Shown here piece after piece: positions 43,619-54,062 of a stretch of 64,000 nt of DNA. The notes beneath the pieces were generated by a model that was not told where the DNA came from, did not search any database, and was given only the letters and a program-made list of their open reading frames with translations. Source of the stretch: Cricetomys ansorgei (Eukaryota > Chordata > Mammalia > Rodentia > Nesomyidae); assembly GCA_026225945.1 (NCBI GenBank), contig JAMJFZ010000818.1:5540001-5604000 (forward strand), read 5' to 3'. The translations under genes were made by a program, and so were the position numbers. Positions within the stretch are counted from its first letter, which is position 1, and every line of letters starts with the position of its first letter.

Positions 43619-43968
43619 GGGCTCAAGATGAGGTTCAGAGGTAGAGCACCTGTCTAAAATCTGCCACTGAGGAATAGAGGGCATGGCTCAGCAGTAAACC
43701 ATCAACTGGAGTCCTCCCAGTGAAGTACTGGGGGTCATAGACGATAGACTACTTTCTTAGAACTCCCCAGTGAGAGACTGGAGCATGGCTCAGTGGTACA
43801 GGGTTTGTCTAGAATCCCCCAGTGAGGGGCTGGGGTGTGGCTCAGTGGTACAGGGTTTGTCTAGAATCCCCCAGTGAGGGGCTGGGGTATGGCTCAGTGG
43901 TAGAGCCCCTGCCTAGAATCCCCAAGTGAGGGGCTAGGGGTGTGGCTCAGGGGTAGAACACTTAAGAC
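43619..43968 (+). repeat. 52-bp tandem array of ID-like units
   Basis: About 6.7 units; units start at 43619, 43671, 43724, 43774, 43826, 43878 and 43930. Each holds an A-box-like 'tggctcagtggtaga' as in ID/tRNA-Ala heads, then 'agaatcccccagtga', recalling the ID 3' end with the middle deleted. Units 4-6 are nearly identical, while units 1-3 are diverged. RNA polymerase III activity is not implied; a B box is not obvious. Confidence 0.9.
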
Positions 43969-45100
43969 TGTGAACCTATTATAGCCCACCCTGATCTCAC
44001 AGAGGCAAAATCACAGGATGGAGACGTGAGTTCATCTCTCATGTGCCTGAGACCCAGAGGGCAATATTTTATACACAGAAGGCCTGAGGACGGATTATAA
44101 AATGTGCAGACATGCACCCCTGAGGCACTTCTAGTTCTAAAGTGGCATAAACATGGTCAAGAAAGGATTGATAGGACGTGCTGAGGGCAGGATGCCCTCC
44201 CCGCAGTGATTAAAATTTCCAGGACCCTCTCTACCCTGGAGGTTCCTCAGGGAGCCTCGTTCTTGGTGGAAGGGCCTGGTTTGACTGCTTTTCGCTCAGC
44301 TCCTTTTGGCTTTGCCAACGCTGAGCAGCGTCAGCTTCCCCTTCCTTCAGAGTATGAGGAAGAGCATCCCTTGAGTGAAAATCGTTTTAGCAATATCTGC
44401 TGTTTGCAACCTCGAGACTTCGAGTCCCTGAACATGAGGGAGTTTGAAGATCTGCAGAGCACTCCTGTGGTCTCCATTTCACCAGGCCCTGTGCTCTAGT
44501 GGAGTGGAACAGAACACTGGCCTGGTTCCCCACTCTGAGCTCTCTCTCTCTTTTTGTTCCTTTATCTCCCTTCCCCCCTCTTCTCTTATCACTGATAAAT
44601 CACCATTGCTCTGGTTCTTCTGGGGAGAACACTCTCTCCTCTTGTCCCATTCTACTGTGGAAACACCAGATGCCCAGGATAGCAAATGTGTGGCTTTAGT
44701 ACAAATGGTGATTGCATCACCAAGACACACCTGGAGGTTTCCTAAGTCACTATGAGAACCTCCTTCCCAAACTCAGAAATTCCTGACAGCCTCAGTATGA
44801 TGTTTACAAATTCAGATTGTTTTTAATGCCTTAAAAACCCGAGTATTTTGAAATGATTATCAATGTATGAGAAATTCCCAAAAGAAATGTACAAGAAGGT
44901 CCTCCGTTGTCCCTGAGAGTTTATCTTTCACGAAGACAACAGAACATCAGAACACCAGGGGAGTCCGCAGAGCTCCTTCGGGTTCATGGGTATTATCTGT
45001 GCTCTCTTGCACGTGTGTTTGCACAAATGCTCCGGCTGGAGTTCTCTCACATCGGGCTCTGGGAGTACTCTTAGGATGGGGTCCACACCATTAGACCAGA
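43969..45100. other. Single-copy sequence, 1.1 kb
   Basis: Repeat-free. A 97-aa plus frame at 44206-44499 is the most protein-like in the window but has no recognised domain or splice sites. Confidence 0.4.
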
Positions 45101-45410
45101 TCCATAGCTTTAATCAGGCCATGCATCCCTGCAGCTCCTCTGGGACAGAGATGAAGGAGAAGCCTGTGCTGTGACTTGACAGCTCTCAGTCTGGCTCCCC
45201 CATGATGCTCTTTGTCAGGTTCTCACTGCTGCATTGAATCATGTGATGTGAAACTTCCCACCTCCCCTAAGAGGTTATAAGAAGTCCCATCTCTCCTTGT
45301 TCTGCGGATTGATCCCATTATTCTTCAGAGGGTGTGCTGGGGAGATTGCTCTGCAGGCTGCTATCTGAAGAGGCTCCTCTGGCTTCTCCCTCCATCATCC
45401 CTCTCATGGT
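45101..45410. other. Possible LTR remnant
   Basis: 'taagaggttataagaagtcc' and 'catctctccttgttctgcgg' resemble the TATA/R part of an LTR. Family not recognised. Confidence 0.25.
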
Positions 45411-45414
45411 GGGA

Positions 45415-45626
45415 TCTCCTTTCCTCTCCTCTGTTCCCTCTCCTCTCTGCTCCCCTCTCCTCTCCTCTCTCCTTTCCTCTGCTCCCCTCTCTTTTCTCCT
45501 CTCTCTTTCCTATGTTCCCCTCTCTCCTCTGTGCTCCCCTCTTTTCTCCTCTCCTTCCCTCTGTTCCCTTCCCCTCTCCTTTACTCCCCTTTCCCTCCTT
45601 TCTTCCTTCTCTCCCCCTTTCCTCCC
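45415..45626. repeat. Homopyrimidine tract, ~210 bp
   Basis: Almost pure C/T with recurring CTCTCCTCTGTTCCC-like blocks, so the minus strand is homopurine. Long minus and plus frames here are artefacts. Confidence 0.9.
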
Positions 45627-46399
45627 AGGGCATCTCTCTTAACTCACACTCTTAATGAAGCTCCTCTCTAGGCTTTAAAGGGAAGCCTCTCCTTGCCTCT
45701 AAGCTCTCATCCTGTTCTAATTCTCCATATATTGGACTGTTTCTGTCTAATGCTCTCCCTCCCACCTCAAGACACAATGAAGGCGCTGTAGGGTTCTTTC
45801 ATTCCAGTACACCCCATCAAAGAGAGCTGTGTCAGCTTCCTTTCCATACTGACCACTGCTTACTTTTTTGTAACTTAACAGCTACCACCACATCAGATCC
45901 AGCACCTCAAAGCCGCATCCACACCCTTGCTCCTGGCTGTTCTCCTGTCCACCTCTGTAGCGGGATGCTACAATCTTTTACCCTCAACTTAGGGAAGGAG
46001 AAAGGAAGGATAGAAATCTTCACCACTTTTACAAGTGGCCTTAATACAGAAATGGAGAAAGGCAGAAATCTTCACAGCCTCTTTCTAAGCTGTCCTAAGC
46101 TCGAATCTCTCCAACCTTTGTCCTCTTAGGAATTATCTCACTAACTACAGCAACCCAACCAAACAACCACCAACCAATGCCCACCCTGACTCTAGGGGCT
46201 TCAGACGTTTTATGCACTAAGCCAGAAGTTCCCATAATCCCCTGTGGTACGCAATCTCAAAGACAAGCTACAGGTGGCAGAATTATAGCCACCTGCATCA
46301 AGCATTCCAAATCCAACTTGTAAACAACTCTACCACAGCTGGGGAGGCAACAGGAACCTCTAGTGACTAATCAGTTAAACCAAAGAGTTTTTCTTAACA
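45627..46399. other. Unassigned sequence
   Basis: No gene or repeat is recognised with confidence. It may include old LTR material leading to the LTR end at 46.58 kb. Confidence 0.3.
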
Positions 46400-46585
46400 T
46401 AAAGATTCCACATGTTCCTCTACACACCTCACCTCTTGTACCTCACTATAGCCCAGACATCTCAGGAATATCAAAGGAACACGAAACGAAGAATATGATT
46501 ACCAAAGCCCTTTTCTTTCCTAGCTTGCTTTTGTTGGGAGTATATTATCATAGCAACAGAAACATCACTAACACAAGGCCTGCGC
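46400..46585 (+). repeat. 3' part of MaLR-like LTR
   Basis: 'tagcttgcttttgttgggag' and 'tattatcatagcaacagaaa', ending 'catcactaacaca', match the terminus of the family at 25.3 kb. The upstream part is uncertain. Confidence 0.45.
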
Positions 46586-47292
46586 ATGCTGTTGTGTCCA
46601 TCTGAAGTCTGTCATTTCTATCACCGTGCAATTATTGCTTGCACATAGGCGATGCATTCTTTTTTTAAAAAGATCACATTCATTGATTTCAGGATACTCA
46701 GATTGCGTCTGGTTGGACTGTCACAAAAAAAAAAAGCCGCTATAAACTTCTGCGTGCAGGTTTTGTGTGAGCATAGTTTTCCTCTCTAGGATAAGCTTAA
46801 GAGTGACAGTGCTCATGCACAGTCGCACAGAAATGTGTGTGTACTTTCATAAGAAAATTCTAATTTATTCTCCAAAGTGATCGTGCCAGTTTACATTTTT
46901 GGCGTTAGCTAACAGTCCCATAAACTAAACTGTGTAACTCTGTGACTCTGCGCCCCCACCACACCTGTTATTAGCCGTGATTTTTCAAGTTGTCTACTAT
47001 AGAAGGCACCTGATGATCTGGCGTGGTTACTGTTAGCTTTGCCCTAGTGGCTACTGATGCCAAGAATCCTCACTTGTGCTTCTGGGCACGGACTGGCCAC
47101 CATGGTGACCTGCTCATCTTCTGCACATCCTGTAGCAGGTTCAATTTGTAAATGTTGAGTCCTGAGAGTATCTGATATGTTCTCGGTATCTTGGGATGTT
47201 CTAGGTAGATTCTAATCCCTCAACAGGCAGTTCGCAAATAACTTCTGCATGTCTGCAACTCATCTCAGTAGACGGCCATTAGTTTTAAAAAT

Positions 47293-47636
47293 GTGTGATT
47301 TGTATGTGTGTTTGTGTGTTAGGGGGTGTGCATGTGTGGAGCTGCACATATATGTGAGTGCACATGTGTGTGGTGGAGGCAGAGGACCACCTAGAGTGTC
47401 ACTCCTCAGGCCCTTCCTTTTTATAAACCAGTCTGCCATTGGCCTGGGAATTGCTAAGTAGGCGAGGCTGGCTGCCCAGTGTTCCCAGGCAGCCTCCTGC
47501 CTCTACTGGCCCAACACTGGGATTATAAGCACACACTGTCACACCTGCTTTTCTGTTTGAGTTCCTGGGATCAAACTTGGGCCCTCATGCATGCATGGGA
47601 AGCACTTTCCCCACTGAGCCATCTCCAAAAGCCTCT
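47293..47636 (-). repeat. B3-family SINE, antisense, inside L1M
   Basis: TG-rich tail, 'ggccttcctt'-like middle, 'ggcgaggctggctgcccagt', 'tgggatcaaacttgggccct' and head 'ccactgagccatctccaaaa'. Confidence 0.8.
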
Positions 47637-47964
47637 CCTTTGTACAAATGTCTAGTTGTTATGATGTCCACCAGTCAGATTTTCTTTTCTGCAACATACT
47701 TTTGGTATCATCAAGCTTAATAACCCATCAAAGGCAATCTCTGAATTTTTTTCTAAAATAGAACTGTTTCAGATTTTACATTTACATGTAAACCTGCCAT
47801 ATTCATACATTACTTTAAAACACAGACGCTAAATCAAGGACACCCCCCCCCCCCTTATTTAGGAAGCATCTTGGTCGTCTAAGTGCTCCAGCTACACAAA
47901 CACTAAGGACATCTTCATTTCACGGAATCACCTTTGCATCTTTGTTGTGTGTCTTCCTAAGGGA

Positions 47965-48290
47965 CTACACTATAAACTGGATCTAGAATGTTCCCTAAAA
48001 GGCCCATCTTATAAAAACTCCATGCATCAATTGACACTACTGGGGCCTGATGTGAGCTTTTAAGGCACAGGAGTAGCCTCAAGAAGGAATGGGCACCTCA
48101 GTCTCTCTTTTGCTTCCTGGAATGATGGGAGAGGTTTGTTCCATGCATTTCCCTGAGGATATACTGCCTGAGTCAAAATCCACAGGGCCAGTGGGCTGCA
48201 GCCCTCAAAACTGTGAGCCAGAAAGAACCGTTCAACTCCTTATACAGTGACTAACTCAGGCGTCTGTTACAGTGACAGGACCGACAGGGT
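47965..48290 (+). repeat. MaLR-like LTR inside L1M
   Basis: 'ctagaatgttccctaaaagg' to 'actgtgagccagaaagaacc' and 'aactcaggcgtctgttacag' follow MaLR-type LTR order. L1M sequence resumes right after. Confidence 0.5.
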
Positions 48291-48904
48291 CTGTTTCTGC
48301 TTTCTCCACTTTATCTCACCGACCTAACTACAGCAATTCCACACTGTCACTAATGCTGGGCAGAGTGACTTCGTCCATTGACTGTCCTTTTTCAACTTTT
48401 TAAAAGGTGCTCCATAGCCCTTGCTAGAGCATATATAACAGTCAGAAAGAGATTGTCTAATCCTAGAGGATCCCTGCAGAGACTGTGGTAGGAATTACAC
48501 CAAATCTCCGGGTCAATTTTGGGAGAACTGACATGCTTACTATGCTGTGTTTTCTAATCCACAGACACAGTAAGGCTCTCTGAGTTTGTAGGTCTCCTCT
48601 GATTTCTTTTAGCCCCTGGCATTCTGTGAGGATCAGCACATTGCTCCTGTGTATTGTCAGCTCTGGAACTCAGCACTCCATTTTCTTTGAGCAATTGTAC
48701 ATAGCACGGTGTTTTAAATTTGGCTTCCATATGTTTATTATTATTACATACAAATGTAATTGATTTTTGTGTGCTTATTGCATTCTGAATTTTTGCTGAA
48801 AATGCTTCCTAGCGTAGGACTTTTGTAAATGACTTTGGGTTGTCTGAGTACACAGTATCATCTACTGCAAAGGGGAACAGTGTTATTCGTCCTATTGAGT
48901 CCGC

Positions 48905-49083
48905 ATGCCTCCTATTGATGATTGATTGATTGATTTTGTCTTTTCAAGAAAGAGTTTCCCTGTGTAGCTCTGTCTATCCTGAAACTCACTGTGCAGACCA
49001 GACTAGCCTCGAACTCACAGAGATCACCTGCCTCTGTCTCCCGAGTTCTGGGATTAAAGGAATGCACCACCACTGCCCAGCTA
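48905..49083 (-). repeat. B1 SINE, antisense, inside L1M
   Basis: Reversed (GATT)n tail, then 'ttccctgtgtagctctgtct', 'tagcctcgaactcacagaga' and 'gttctgggattaaaggaatg'. Confidence 0.9.
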
Positions 49084-49312
49084 TGTCATTTATTTTTAGA
49101 TTTATGAAGATGGTGGTGTGGTGTGTGTGTGCACACACATGTGCTCACACGCACCGGTATGTGTGCCCAGGTGCATGTATGGGGATCAGATGACAACTGT
49201 GGAGTTGATTCTCTCCCTCTTCCTTCATGTGGGTTTCAGACCGCATGCAGGTCATCAGGCCTGAGCAGCAAGGACCTTCGCCTGTTGATCCCTCTCAGTG
49301 CCCCCGTTTCAC
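49084..49312 (-). repeat. B2-family SINE, antisense, inside L1M
   Basis: 'atgtcatttatttttagatt' tail, 'gacaactgtggagttgattc' and 'catgcaggtcatcaggcctg', the reverse of the variant at 31.0 kb. It sits back to back with the B1. Confidence 0.7.
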
Positions 49313-50289
49313 GCTCTTTCCTTATATCTTTTATGGTAATATTCTAGGCCAGCAGCTGAAAAGTATATGCATTTCCCTCCACTCCAGCTTTACAGGGAAA
49401 GCACTGTGGTGTGCAATATCATTTGTACATATTTGTACATTTCTTGTGAAGTTGAGGGAGCCATTCTTCATAACTAGGTTCCTGGTATTTTTAATCAAGA
49501 ACGAGTGCTCTGGATTTTATCAAAAGCTTTCTCTGTGTCAACAGATATGTTTATAAGATTTTCTCTCAAGCTCATTGGTACAATGAATGGATTACACGGA
49601 TTGGTTCTCAAATACTGAACCAGACGTGGATACCTGGTATAAAGCCCACTTGATTTTAGTGTGTAATTCTCTTTATACTTTGATGGATTTGGTGTGTCAA
49701 CGTTGTGCTAAGGACTTTTGATTCTAGAGTTATGAGAAGCATTTTTTTCATATTTTATATGTGCTTTCTTTGATAATTTTGGTGTCAGAACGATACTGGG
49801 CCCAATTTCATGAACTGGGAAGAGCCTTCTACTATTTCCTAAGACTGTACAAGATTGTAGCTTCTTTAAATGTTTGGTAGGTAATGTCACCAATAAGGTG
49901 ATACTGGCTAGGATACTGAGAAGAGGTGGCTTAACTATGAATGAAGATTTTATTAAATGTATAGCAGGTCATTCAAGTTACCTAACTTATAATTTTGCAT
50001 TTTAACATTTAGTAGTTCTTAAGACTTTTGTCCAGTTAATGTAAGCTGTCACATCTATGAGCATAAACTTACCTGCAGTACACTGCTGTCCTTTTAAAGG
50101 CTTGCAGAGACTGCACTGATATCCCATCCCATTCTAGTATCAGAAATTTTTGTCTTCTTAAGAAATCCTCTTTATTAATTTGAAACATTCCAATACAAAC
50201 AATAAGCATTATAGTTTCTGTTCAATATTTGCATGGTGCAAATATTGGTGTATGTATTTTCATTTAGAGATATATTTCTTTTCTCTTAT

Positions 50290-50299
50290 TTATTTGGTG

Positions 50300-50332
<33 letters not shown>

Positions 50333-50628
50333 GTGTACAGGTGCATGTGCACATGGCAGTCAGAGGTCAATCTTGGCTGTCATTTGTCAGGAGTTGCCAA
50401 TCTCTTGTTCTTTAAGATGGGGTTCTCTCACGGGCCTCTGGGTTGCTGGTTCAGCTAAGCTGGCTGGCCAGTGAGCTCCCGGGATCCTCCTGTCTCTGAC
50501 TCTCCACTGCTGTCACTACATGTGTGCCCCACCATGCCTGGCTTTTTCTGTGGGTTCTGGAGATAGCAGTTGGGTTCTCAGGCTGGTACAGCAAGCACTC
50601 TGCAGACCGAGACGTCCTGGGCCCAGGT
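50290..50628 (-). repeat. B3-family SINE, antisense, with (TG)n
   Basis: (TG)n at 50300-50331, then 'cacatggcagtcagaggtca', 'agctaagctggctggccagt' and 'cccaccatgcctggcttttt'. Inside L1M. Confidence 0.85.
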
Positions 50629-50884
50629 GCATCTGCTTAATTGCTTCTAGATCTTCTCTTTGATCCGTGGATGATTTAGAAGTTATCGGACATCAATATG
50701 TTTGCAGACCTCTCCTTACCTGTCATTACTGTGTTTGGGTCTATTACACAGAGCAGATTCTGTGTGACAGCAATTCCTTTACATTTTTAATGGGAAATGA
50801 TTATATATCGTTGTATATTTGTATGTATGAAATTCTCAATAAAAATGCATTTAAAAATGTGCATGAATTAAGAAAATGTATATC

Positions 50885-51182
50885 CTCTGGGCTGGGGGTC
50901 GGTGACTCAGTGGGTAAGAGCACTTGCTACATAAGCATGAAGACCTGAGTTCAGACCTCTTGAATTCACATAAAGGCTGTGGTAGCATGCTTGTCTGTAA
51001 TCCCAGGATACCCACGACTGGATGGAAGGCTGAGACAAGAGAAGCCCCGGAAGTTCAAAGGAATAAACTATGAGAAGAGACTGCCTCAAACACGGTGGAA
51101 GGTGAGGACTGACACCCAAGGTTGTCCTTTGTCTTCAGCTCACCTACCCGCACTCATGCAAATGGACACACATGCATACGCA

Positions 51183-51183
<1 letters not shown>
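50885..51183 (+). repeat. B3-family SINE
   Basis: 'ctgggggtcggtgactcagt', 'gaagacctgagttcagacct' and 'ttgtcctttgtcttcagctc', running into (CA)n. Confidence 0.8.

Positions 51184-51232
<49 letters not shown>
51184..51232. repeat. (CA)n microsatellite at B3 tail
   Basis: About 24 CA units directly after a sense B3. Confidence 0.95.
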
Positions 51233-51234
<2 letters not shown>

Positions 51235-51586
51235 GCCCACGCACGTGCAGATAAAGAAGAGAATTCGTGTTCATAGGTCCTGTTAGGCAGTGGTGTAGCA
51301 CCCTTCACTATCCTCACCATCCGTTGTCGACAGTACCCTGGCACCTTCTCTGTCTCCCCAGACCACTGAGTGCTCACATATTCTGAGGAACTGGATATCC
51401 ATACCATCTAGTGGAGATACCACTTCAATATGTAATGCCTATTTTCATCCCTACCCTCCTGTAATTGTCTATGCTCTGAAATATATGCTCCCTTAGAGTA
51501 ATACTGCCTTTTTATAAGGAAGAACATTGCTTGGTATAACTTCATCCTTTTACTTTGAACCTCTAGAAGTTTGGATGTTCATAGTG

Positions 51587-51588
<2 letters not shown>
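51233..51588. other. Single-copy sequence
   Basis: No repeat or exon signal recognised. Confidence 0.4.

Positions 51589-51628
<40 letters not shown>
51589..51628. repeat. (TG)n microsatellite at B3 tail
   Basis: About 20 TG units directly before an antisense B3. Confidence 0.95.
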
Positions 51629-51630
<2 letters not shown>

Positions 51631-51916
51631 ACACCCTCATGTCCTGTGTGTTCCTGTGTGTCCATGTGCATATGCGTGCATTGTGTGTGCAGGCCAGAGG
51701 GTCGACACTGGGTGTCTTCACCAGTCATTTTTTACCTTATTTTGAGACAGAGAGTCTCTCACTGAACCCCAAGCTCTCTGATTCAGTCAGACTGGCTGGC
51801 CAGTGAGCCCCAGGGATCCTCCTGTCTCTATCTCCCCAGCTACAGATTACATGCATGAAGCCACAGCTGGCTTTAACTTGGGTGCTGAGGTCCTCAGGCT
51901 TGAGGGGCAAACCCCT
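51629..51916 (-). repeat. B3-family SINE, antisense
   Basis: 'gacagagagtctctcactga', 'cagactggctggccagtgag' and 'ccccagggatcctcctgtct'. The expected head is eroded. Confidence 0.8.
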
Positions 51917-51929
51917 TGTTTTTTGTTTG

Positions 51930-52145
51930 TTTGCTTGTTTTTGAGACAGGTCTTCATACACGTAAGAATGGCCTTTAACTCTTTGTGTCACAGAGCCTGG
52001 GGTGACCTTGAGCTCCTGATTCTCCTTCCTCCGTTTCCTGAGTTCTGGACCACAGGTGTCAGATGCAACGCTGGGGATGGAACCCAGGGCTTCCTGCATG
52101 CTAGGCAAGCACTCTTCCGAAGGTGCTATGACCCCAGCCCCAGCC
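51930..52145 (-). repeat. B4 SINE, antisense
   Basis: 'gtttttgagacaggtcttca', 'tggggatggaacccagggct' and 'catgctaggcaagcactctt'. Confidence 0.85.
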
Positions 52146-52610
52146 CAAGTTCTGGTTTCTTAAAACCCATTTTCCTTTAGGTTATGCTTTTCCCAGGAAG
52201 GTCTATTGAGAGGCGGTTTACTCCTGGATCCTGCTGCTTGCCTTCCTACAGCGTCAGTGAACGGATTAGGGGTCCATCTTGATTTATCAGTGGTCTTGCA
52301 CAGTGAGAAGCTGTGTGTGGTGCTTCTCAGCCGCGGCTCTGATGCTCCCAGTCTCTATATACAGCTCATCTCGCTCACTGTGTTACCCTTCCAGCATAGC
52401 CTCAGATTAAATACCGCTCTTCTCACTCCGAAAACTGAACTGTCTGAAGTGTTTCCTTAAGCATTTAATTCCTTAAGTAATTAAAATATAATTATATTAG
52501 ATATTTCCTCTTCATATACTTAGTCCAATTTAGATGGCATTACGCTGTGCTTTTTTTTTTTCCCAGACCTCAAATATCATTTAAGGTACTCACACAGAAC
52601 GAGTCAGTCT
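52146..52610. other. Single-copy sequence
   Basis: Repeat-free, with a T-tract at 52551-52561. Confidence 0.4.
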
Positions 52611-52793
52611 CTGCCTCTCCAGGATCTCACACATTCCAACCTGGCCTCCAACTGTCTACTTAGCCAAGGATTGAACTCCCGACCCTCTCATTTCTGCTTC
52701 CCGAGTGCTGGGACCACAGCCTGAACCACCAGTTTATGTAGTTCTGGGGGATGCACCCTGCATGCTAAGCAAGCACTCATCAGCTGGCCCACA
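52611..52793 (-). repeat. B4 SINE, antisense, diverged
   Basis: 'cttcccgagtgctgggacca', 'ttctgggggatgcaccctgc' and 'atgctaagcaagcactcatc'. Confidence 0.65.
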
Positions 52794-53253
52794 CCGCAGA
52801 CCTGGCGATACTTCTCTCAGGGCATCTATCTCTCCAGCCTTCATTTCTGCAGCTCCTGGCTTTCTACTCTGTTTGGAAAGCCTCCTTCCGGCATCCCTGA
52901 AAAGCAGGCAGCAGAGCCTCATGCCAAGAGCCTCTTCTCACACAGTACTTCCGTTAGATTTCCGTTAGCCCAGAGAATTAAAAAAAAAAACCAAACCAAA
53001 AAACTGTCCCAGACTTGCAAGAGTTCAGTTATCCTGCCTTTGCATCCATTTCTAGGACCTGACTTCTATCTAACCTAAGGAGCTTCTTAAACATGGAGCT
53101 TGGTGGCTTCCCTACTCAGGAAGGCTCAGTCCTTCCTCCTTGACTATCTTTTCAGCCCCACCCCCTTCTTCTCTCTCCATGTAGAACATAGCCAGGAAAG
53201 CCAGATCTTTGATGATTCTCACAGGTCCACGAGGCTCTGTTTGGCATGTCTTT
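52794..53253. other. Single-copy sequence
   Basis: Nothing recognised except an A-tract at 52980-52990. Confidence 0.4.
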
Positions 53254-53317
53254 TGGTCTAGCTCAGTGGTAGCATTCTCACCCAACACGAGAGGGCCCTG
53301 TATTCCATCCCCAACAT
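53254..53317 (+). repeat. ID SINE
   Basis: 'ggtctagctcagtggtagca' (A-box region) and 'cctgtattccatccccaac' (B-box region) give a short tRNA-Ala-derived ID element. It has no clear A tail. Confidence 0.7.
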
Positions 53318-53700
53318 CCCTCACTTCCCCGAAGTTCACTCTTTCCTTTGTTGTCAGAGCTGAGGACATCCTAAGGTCTGTCCTCTCGAGGACTCACTCA
53401 GCTGGTGGTGTCTCTATTCTATCGCTGAGCCAGCCCGGCTGCCTCTGATTCTGCTATCATAACGTAGCTGACTATGGATATGGAAGGCGTTTCTCCAGGC
53501 TAACCCTGTCATCAGGTGGGAGGTGAGGAAGGAGGTGAGGAATGACCAGGTTTGAAGAAGGAGACAGAAGTTCTCCTCACTAGCACTTCAGGTGCTGCTG
53601 GGTCTCACGCTCCCTGCACCATTAGGATGGACACCACTTGTGTCGCCTGAACCCCTTTTTCTTCCACTGGAGGTGGATCCAGAAATACATTAAAAGGTTT
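53318..53700. other. Single-copy sequence
   Basis: No recognised repeat or gene. Confidence 0.4.
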
Positions 53701-53731
53701 TCTTTTGGGGGTCTTAAAACGGGGTCTCTTA
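53701..53731 (-). repeat. Old B1-type SINE, antisense, first part
   Basis: 'gtcttaaaacggggtctctt' is the start of a reversed B1-like element split by a younger B1; it resumes at 53973. Confidence 0.55.
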
Positions 53732-53972
53732 GCCAGGCAGTGGTGGCGCACACCTTTAATCCCAGCACTCGGGAGGCAGAGGCAGGTGGATCTCTGTGAG
53801 TTCGAGGCCAGCCTGGACTTCAGAGTGAGTTCTAAGACAGCCAGAGTGACAACAGAGAAACCCTGTCTCAAGAAAACAAAAACAAAAACAAAAACAAAAA
53901 CCAAAAAAAAACCCCAAACCCACAAAAATAAAAAGCAAAAAACAAACAAAACAAAACAACAACAAAAAACCA
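53732..53972 (+). repeat. Young B1 SINE
   Basis: A full-length and little-diverged B1: 'gccaggcagtggtggcgcac', 'gatctctgtgagttcgaggc' and 'gagaaaccctgtctcaagaa', with a long A/C-rich tail. The target duplication gggtctctta and gggactctta (nine of ten) flanks it. The core is of the muroid non-Mus type. Confidence 0.95.
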
Positions 53973-54062
53973 GGGACTCTTATGGTTGTCCCAAATTGGC
54001 CTTGAACTCATGCCTGCCACTACCACTGGGAATAGAGGCCAGCATCCCCTGTGTCCAGCCCA
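53973..54062 (-). repeat. Old B1-type SINE, antisense, second part
   Basis: 'aattggccttgaactcatgc' and 'ccactgggaatagaggccag' continue the element split by the young B1. Confidence 0.55.

Larger units (their letters stand above)
46640..50870 (-). pseudogene. Old L1M ORF2 remnant, antisense, interrupted
   Basis: Reading the plus strand gives the reverse complement of an old mammalian L1 from near its 3' end into the reverse-transcriptase region of ORF2. Recognisable blocks lie in order: 'gccgctataaacttctgcgt', 'ttattctccaaagtgatcgt', 'ttttgggagaactgacatgc', 'aaatgtaattgatttttgtg', 'ggattttatcaaaagctttc', 'tggtataaagcccacttgat' and 'gatccgtggatgatttagaa'. Stops and indels are abundant, so it is dead. 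Roughly 2.8 kb is L1; the rest is later insertions at 47.29-47.64, 47.97-48.29, 48.90-49.31 and 50.29-50.63 kb. Confidence 0.8.

Noticed and set aside
45332..45655. Pro/Ser/Leu-rich 107-aa plus frame and its Arg/Glu/Gly-rich minus partner
   Set aside because: Both are translations of a homopyrimidine/homopurine tract.
48930..49193. 87-aa frame resembling a short protein
   Set aside because: It is an antisense B1 followed by B2-type SINE sequence.
49227..49556. 109-aa plus frame over the L1M
   Set aside because: It reads the antisense strand of a decayed L1 ORF2, not a gene.
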